Shown piece after piece: positions 60,730-64,000 of a DNA stretch of 64,000 bases. This stretch comes from Paenibacillus sp. MAHUQ-63 (GTDB lineage Bacteria; Bacillota; Bacilli; Paenibacillales; NBRC-103111). Location: NCBI RefSeq assembly GCF_028765165.1, contig NZ_JARADB010000003.1, positions 1,374,042-1,438,041 on the forward strand, in the 5' to 3' direction. The notes beneath the pieces are model-generated. The model ran no database searches. It was not told where the DNA came from and worked only from the letters and a program-made list of their open reading frames with translations. The first letter of the stretch is position 1. Each line of letters begins with the position of its first letter. A program made the translations under genes and the position numbers.

Positions 60730-61566
60730 TCACAATGTGCCACTGTTCGGAATCGCATAACGGTCTTTCAGCAGTTCCATCATTGCTGCAATTTGCTCTT
60801 CGTCCGGATAACCCGGTATGTCCGCCGGACGCTTGGCCAGCAATCCGCGTGCGGCCATCAGCGTATGCAAGTGCGCGGTGAATGCCGCTGACGTTAACGG
60901 CACATTCAGGCACTCCGCCAAGCTGGCCATGCTCCCCGGGGCCACTAACGGATAATCGCCGGGGGATGCGGACCCGGCTGCCCGTTCATAGAAGCCTCTG
61001 GCAAGCGCTGCTTTCGCTTCCCCCTCGCCTTCCACAATAATGAAGGCTTGCACGGATATCGCACGCTGCTGCCTGCGCTGCGCGATACCGCAAAACTTGC
61101 GCCCGCCAATCGATAAGTCGAATTCCCCCGGGCAGAACGATCCGAGCACTTCACCTTGATCGATCCGGTCTGTCAGCGTACCCATGAGTTCGCGGATCAG
61201 AGCCGCCATTGCTTCAAAATCTTTGCGGTGCTCCATATCTCCCGCTTCTTTGGGCAGCAGCAGCGACACATTCACGACGCCTAGGTCCAGCGGAACTGCC
61301 GCTCCTCCCGAGTTTCGCACCGCCGTGTCGTAGCCCTGCTCCAATAACCAAGAATTCGCTCGTGCCGCTTCAGGCAGCCGGCTGTCCCTTAACCCCATGA
61401 CGAACGCCCTTGGGTGCCGCCATATGTGCAGAATGGGAGGAGCTGTCGGGCCGATCGACCGGCACAGCAGCTCCTCCAATGCAAAGGAATATCGGATGGA
61501 CCGAGATTCGGTCTCGTCCGTCCGATCCAGAATGACCATCGAAGATGGGAGTGGTGCATATGTCAT
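60730..61566 (-). CDS. lipL: Lipoate-protein ligase A family, LipL-like octanoyltransferase
   Basis: Enzyme of 278 residues of the biotin/lipoate ligase fold (B. subtilis LipL has 281). The strand motif AVRNSGGAAVPLDLGVVNVSL replaces the RR-SGGG of true ligases. The segment GSFCPGEFDLSIGGRKFCGIAQRR carries Cys145, in the position of the LipL thioester Cys. LipL moves octanoyl or lipoyl groups from GcvH to E2 subunits such as PdhC. LipM is the alternative, but the CPG-FDLS-GGRKF sequence fits LipL better. The ATG at 61566 follows CAGGAG. Confidence 0.82.
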   Translation of the reverse strand: MTYAPLPSSMVILDRTDETESRSIRYSFALEELLCRSIGPTAPPILHIWRHPRAFVMGLRDSRLPEAARANSWLLEQGYDTAVRNSGGAAVPLDLGVVNVSLLLPKEAGDMEHRKDFEAMAALIRELMGTLTDRIDQGEVLGSFCPGEFDLSIGGRKFCGIAQRRQQRAISVQAFIIVEGEGEAKAALARGFYERAAGSASPGDYPLVAPGSMASLAECLNVPLTSAAFTAHLHTLMAARGLLAKRPADIPGYPDEEQIAAMMELLKDRYAIPNSGTL

Positions 61567-61759
61567 TGTCGTAATCTCCTGAGCTCGCAATTTACTTCCA
61601 TGCTTCGAATTGTACGGGATTCCGGCTTATGCCGCAACGTGCATACGGCGTTTTTTCGCCAAAAATCATCAAAATTTTGGAAGCAAATCAAAGGAATTTC
61701 TAATTTTCTGTCGAATTAGAACGTGCTACCATCAAATTTTTATTAAGTAGGCGAGATCC

Positions 61760-63031
61760 TTGAACGTAATTGACGATTTACTGCTCAATATTCTTGTTTT
61801 AACCGTCCCCATCGTATTATCACACATTTTTTGGCTGGACAGGCCTGACAATACGGACCGTTATTATAAATACGGCGATGTCCTCATCTTCGTCATCAGC
61901 TCGGTCCTCGCTATCTTTTGTATGACCCATCCGGTTTTCAAATTCACCGGCATCGAATTCGATCTGCGCATCATTCCGTTGCTTATCGCTTTCCTTTATA
62001 GCGGCGTCAGGTCAGGGCTTGCCGTCTCAGCGGCCATACTCGTCTTCTCCTACTTCATGAACGGAGCGCTTTTCATCTGGAGTTTCACTTTATCGGCCCT
62101 GCTCGTTCCCTTCATTCTTGCTTTCATTGCGCTGAGCAATTGGAAGCATCTCACCCCCAAAGTCATGTTTCCCAGTTTGCTTGCCTGCGTCAGTGCTTTG
62201 GCTACCTTTTGCTTAACGATGTTGGACCGGATATCATCGTTTGTTGCGATGGACGGCACCTTCTTGCTTTACGGCCTGCTGTTCTGTGTCATACATTTCT
62301 TTACCATGTGGTTCCTGACCTCTCTCATCGCCCGTATCCAGGAAAATATCGCCATGCGCCAAGAAGTCCACCGCTCCGAGAAGCTGAACGTCTTAAGCGA
62401 ACTGGCTGCCTCTGTCGCCCATGAAATTCGAAACCCGATGACGGTTGCCCGCGGCTTTATGCAAATCCTCAGCCAATCCCAAGTCACCGAAGAGAAGAAG
62501 CAAATCTACACGTCCATGGTCATTAAGGAAATTGACCGCGCCCAAGCCATTATTACCGATTATTTATCTTTCGCCAAACCGGAAGCCGAGAAGCTGGTGC
62601 AGCTTAACGTATCCGAACTGACGAATAAACTGAGCAATCTCATTCATCCGTATGCTTCCATGCGCGGAGTAGAAATCTCCATCGACATGGAGCCATCGCT
62701 GAACATACAAGCCAATCAGGAGAAATTGATTCAATGTCTCGTCAATTTAACGAAGAACGGCATCGAAGCCATGCCGGAGGGCGGCCAACTGCGAATTGCC
62801 GGCTTTAAGCAAGGCTCCAAGGTTATCGTGCAAATCACAGATAGCGGGGTCGGCATGACCTCCGAGCAGATCAACCGTCTGGGAACTCCCTTCTACTCGA
62901 CGAAAGATAAAGGGACGGGCCTTGGCATGATGGTCTCGTACCGAATTATCAAGACGTTCGGCGGCCTTATTGAAGTTACCTCTCAGCCGGATCAAGGAAC
63001 GCGCGTCACGATCTCACTGCCTGCCGCTTGA
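61760..63031 (+). CDS. KinB-like sensor histidine kinase
   Basis: Membrane kinase of 423 residues. Six membrane segments (5TMR-LYT-like, LRIIPLLIAFLYSGVRSGLAVSAAILVFSYFMNG) fill about 1-200; then a HisKA domain with ELAASVAHEIRNPMTVARGFMQIL and an ATPase with CLVNLTKNGIEAMPEGG, ITDSGVGM and GTGLGMMVSYRIIKTFGG. The layout is that of the sporulation kinase KinB and of other kinases that feed the Spo0A phosphorelay, which have no partner regulator nearby, as here. The start is TTG at 61760 (frame MNVIDDLLLNILVL). Its end overlaps the convergent PBP gene by 18 bases. Confidence 0.88.
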   Translation: MNVIDDLLLNILVLTVPIVLSHIFWLDRPDNTDRYYKYGDVLIFVISSVLAIFCMTHPVFKFTGIEFDLRIIPLLIAFLYSGVRSGLAVSAAILVFSYFMNGALFIWSFTLSALLVPFILAFIALSNWKHLTPKVMFPSLLACVSALATFCLTMLDRISSFVAMDGTFLLYGLLFCVIHFFTMWFLTSLIARIQENIAMRQEVHRSEKLNVLSELAASVAHEIRNPMTVARGFMQILSQSQVTEEKKQIYTSMVIKEIDRAQAIITDYLSFAKPEAEKLVQLNVSELTNKLSNLIHPYASMRGVEISIDMEPSLNIQANQEKLIQCLVNLTKNGIEAMPEGGQLRIAGFKQGSKVIVQITDSGVGMTSEQINRLGTPFYSTKDKGTGLGMMVSYRIIKTFGGLIEVTSQPDQGTRVTISLPAA

Positions 63032-64000
63032 CGAACCTGCGAGAATATCCATAATTCCTTTGAATAGCGGTATGGCCTTGTTGCTCTCGGATGGATCCGT
63101 GTTCTTAATGACCACGGACACGGCATACTTCGGCGCTGTCACAGGGCCGTATCCGATGAACCACTGGTTGATCTTCTCTTGCTTGCCTGCCATCGTTTGG
63201 GCGGTTCCGGATTTGCCGGCCAACGACCACTTCGCCCCCTTCAATCCTTGTCCCGTTCCTTCGGTCACGACTTCTCTCATCCAGCTTAACAGGGTGCGGC
63301 TTGTCGCGGCCGATACCCGGCCTTCACTCGAAGCTAGCGCCTGCGGCGGGAACTTCTCCATGACCCGGTCCGTTTGGTACCGGATCTCTTGCACCACTCT
63401 CGGGGAATAACCCTTGCCCGCATGAAGCAGCGTGACGATCATATTAGACGCTTGCAGCGGGGTCATCAAGACATCTCTCTGCCCGATAGCCGTCTGCATC
63501 AGAACCCCTTCGTCATCGTGCGGCGTATGGGCGCCGAACAGCTGCCCGCTCTCCTCGCTGTCGAACTGGCGGAGCATTGTTTCCGCGTCTGTCTGTCCCT
63601 TCCAACCGACCTCATCCAACACGCCCAGCTTGTGCGCGTAGGCTTCCAGCTGAGCAGGCGTCAGCCGCTGCATCACGTTCGCGAATACAATATTGCAGGA
63701 CTGCGCAAAGCCCTCCTCCAACGTTAACGGGCCATGCCCGTCCTTCCTCCAGCACGTAAATCCGTATTTACCGAGCGCTCCATTGCAGGTAAACGTCTCC
63801 CCCGGCTTGACAACACCGAGATCCAAGGCGGCGGCAGCCACGACTGTTTTGAAAATAGAACCCGGTGCCGTCGCTTTCAACGCATAGTTGCTCCAGCTAT
63901 TGCTAGCCAGATCGACAGCCGTCTGGTCGTAATTAGGCCTGCTCGCCATCGCCACAACGTCCCCTTGCTCCACAGCCTGCACAACGGCAGCCCCCTCACG
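63014..64000 (-). CDS. Penicillin-binding protein transpeptidase domain (partial at right edge)
   Basis: C-terminal part (about 328 residues) of a class B penicillin-binding protein; the frame continues past 64000. The catalytic serine is in TAPGSIFKTVVAAAALD (SxxK), the second motif is SCNIVFANVM (SxN), and the third is AGKSGTAQTM, reading KSG instead of the common KTG. The mature domain ends shortly after, with no PASTA domain, which argues against SpoVD and PBP2x types with PASTA repeats. It should cross-link peptidoglycan on the outer face of the membrane. It overlaps the KinB-like gene tail by 18 bases in the convergent direction. Confidence 0.9.
   Translation of the reverse strand, partial: REGAAVVQAVEQGDVVAMASRPNYDQTAVDLASNSWSNYALKATAPGSIFKTVVAAAALDLGVVKPGETFTCNGALGKYGFTCWRKDGHGPLTLEEGFAQSCNIVFANVMQRLTPAQLEAYAHKLGVLDEVGWKGQTDAETMLRQFDSEESGQLFGAHTPHDDEGVLMQTAIGQRDVLMTPLQASNMIVTLLHAGKGYSPRVVQEIRYQTDRVMEKFPPQALASSEGRVSAATSRTLLSWMREVVTEGTGQGLKGAKWSLAGKSGTAQTMAGKQEKINQWFIGYGPVTAPKYAVSVVIKNTDPSESNKAIPLFKGIMDILAGSSSGRQ

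Overview
The window looks like a piece of a Paenibacillus-type chromosome (Bacillota, Bacillales). Pointers are: LplB/LplC-type ABC permeases and UgpA/E permeases with no ATPase gene beside them; YesM/YesN two-component pairs; a T-box leader in front of serC; CcpA-type cre sites; a pdhABCD operon; a LipL-like octanoyltransferase; a KinB-like kinase; and many long, GC-rich intergenic repeats. No rRNA, tRNA, phage, insertion sequence or CRISPR array was seen.

Layout. 1-5009 (minus): MBL-fold hydrolase, a YesN/YesM pair and two sugar ABC permeases, the last cut by the window edge. 5110-8523 (plus): a citrate/malate-type sensor kinase, then a purine-type riboswitch with a built-in terminator in front of a COG2509 FAD-dependent oxidoreductase. 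8545-10207: repeats, a stand-alone LytTR protein with a cre site, and more repeats. 10221-16912 (minus): a hypothetical gene, an MFS exporter with a MarR regulator, a lactonase, a DUF2238 membrane protein and an 817-residue HAD/COG5610 protein. 17009-20762: a family 2 glycosyltransferase, an AraC regulator, a Gfo/Idh oxidoreductase and an aldo/keto reductase. 20900-21860: long repeats. 22076-28151: a DUF1304 protein, a DeoR regulator, then ybdD-cstA-lytT-lytS (minus). 28245-29205: two opposed repeat arrays. 29292-40223 (minus): an MFS protein, then one long operon of sensor kinase, response regulator, lipoprotein, two permeases, NagZ and a ROK kinase. 40362-47192: an OsmC protein, a chemoreceptor, and lplT-aas. 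47458-53565: a VOC protein, ugpQ divergent from ugpAEB behind a Pho-box-like sequence, and T-box-serC. 53648-58608 (minus): pdhABCD. 58873-64000: an esterase, a long repeat, lipL, a KinB-like kinase and a partial penicillin-binding protein.

How it fits together. Four blocks make functional sense. The 30717-40223 operon should sense, import, hydrolyse and phosphorylate an amino-sugar oligosaccharide, most likely a chitin or cell-wall fragment. LytST beside cstA and ybdD resembles the enterobacterial BtsSR-BtsT pyruvate system, with a cre site over the cstA promoter. The ugp genes plus ugpQ, and nearby aas-lplT, form a phospholipid and glycerophosphodiester salvage zone. pdhABCD and lipL link pyruvate oxidation to lipoyl assembly.

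The least ordinary signals are: a divergent purine riboswitch wired as an ON switch; two intergenic repeat families, found at four and three places; an inverted-repeat operator shared by two distant promoters; an acidic 13-residue repeat fused to the ROK kinase; and a triple hairpin between pdhA and pdhB. Coordinates of sites were read by eye from the sequence; no alignment, folding or database search could be run.
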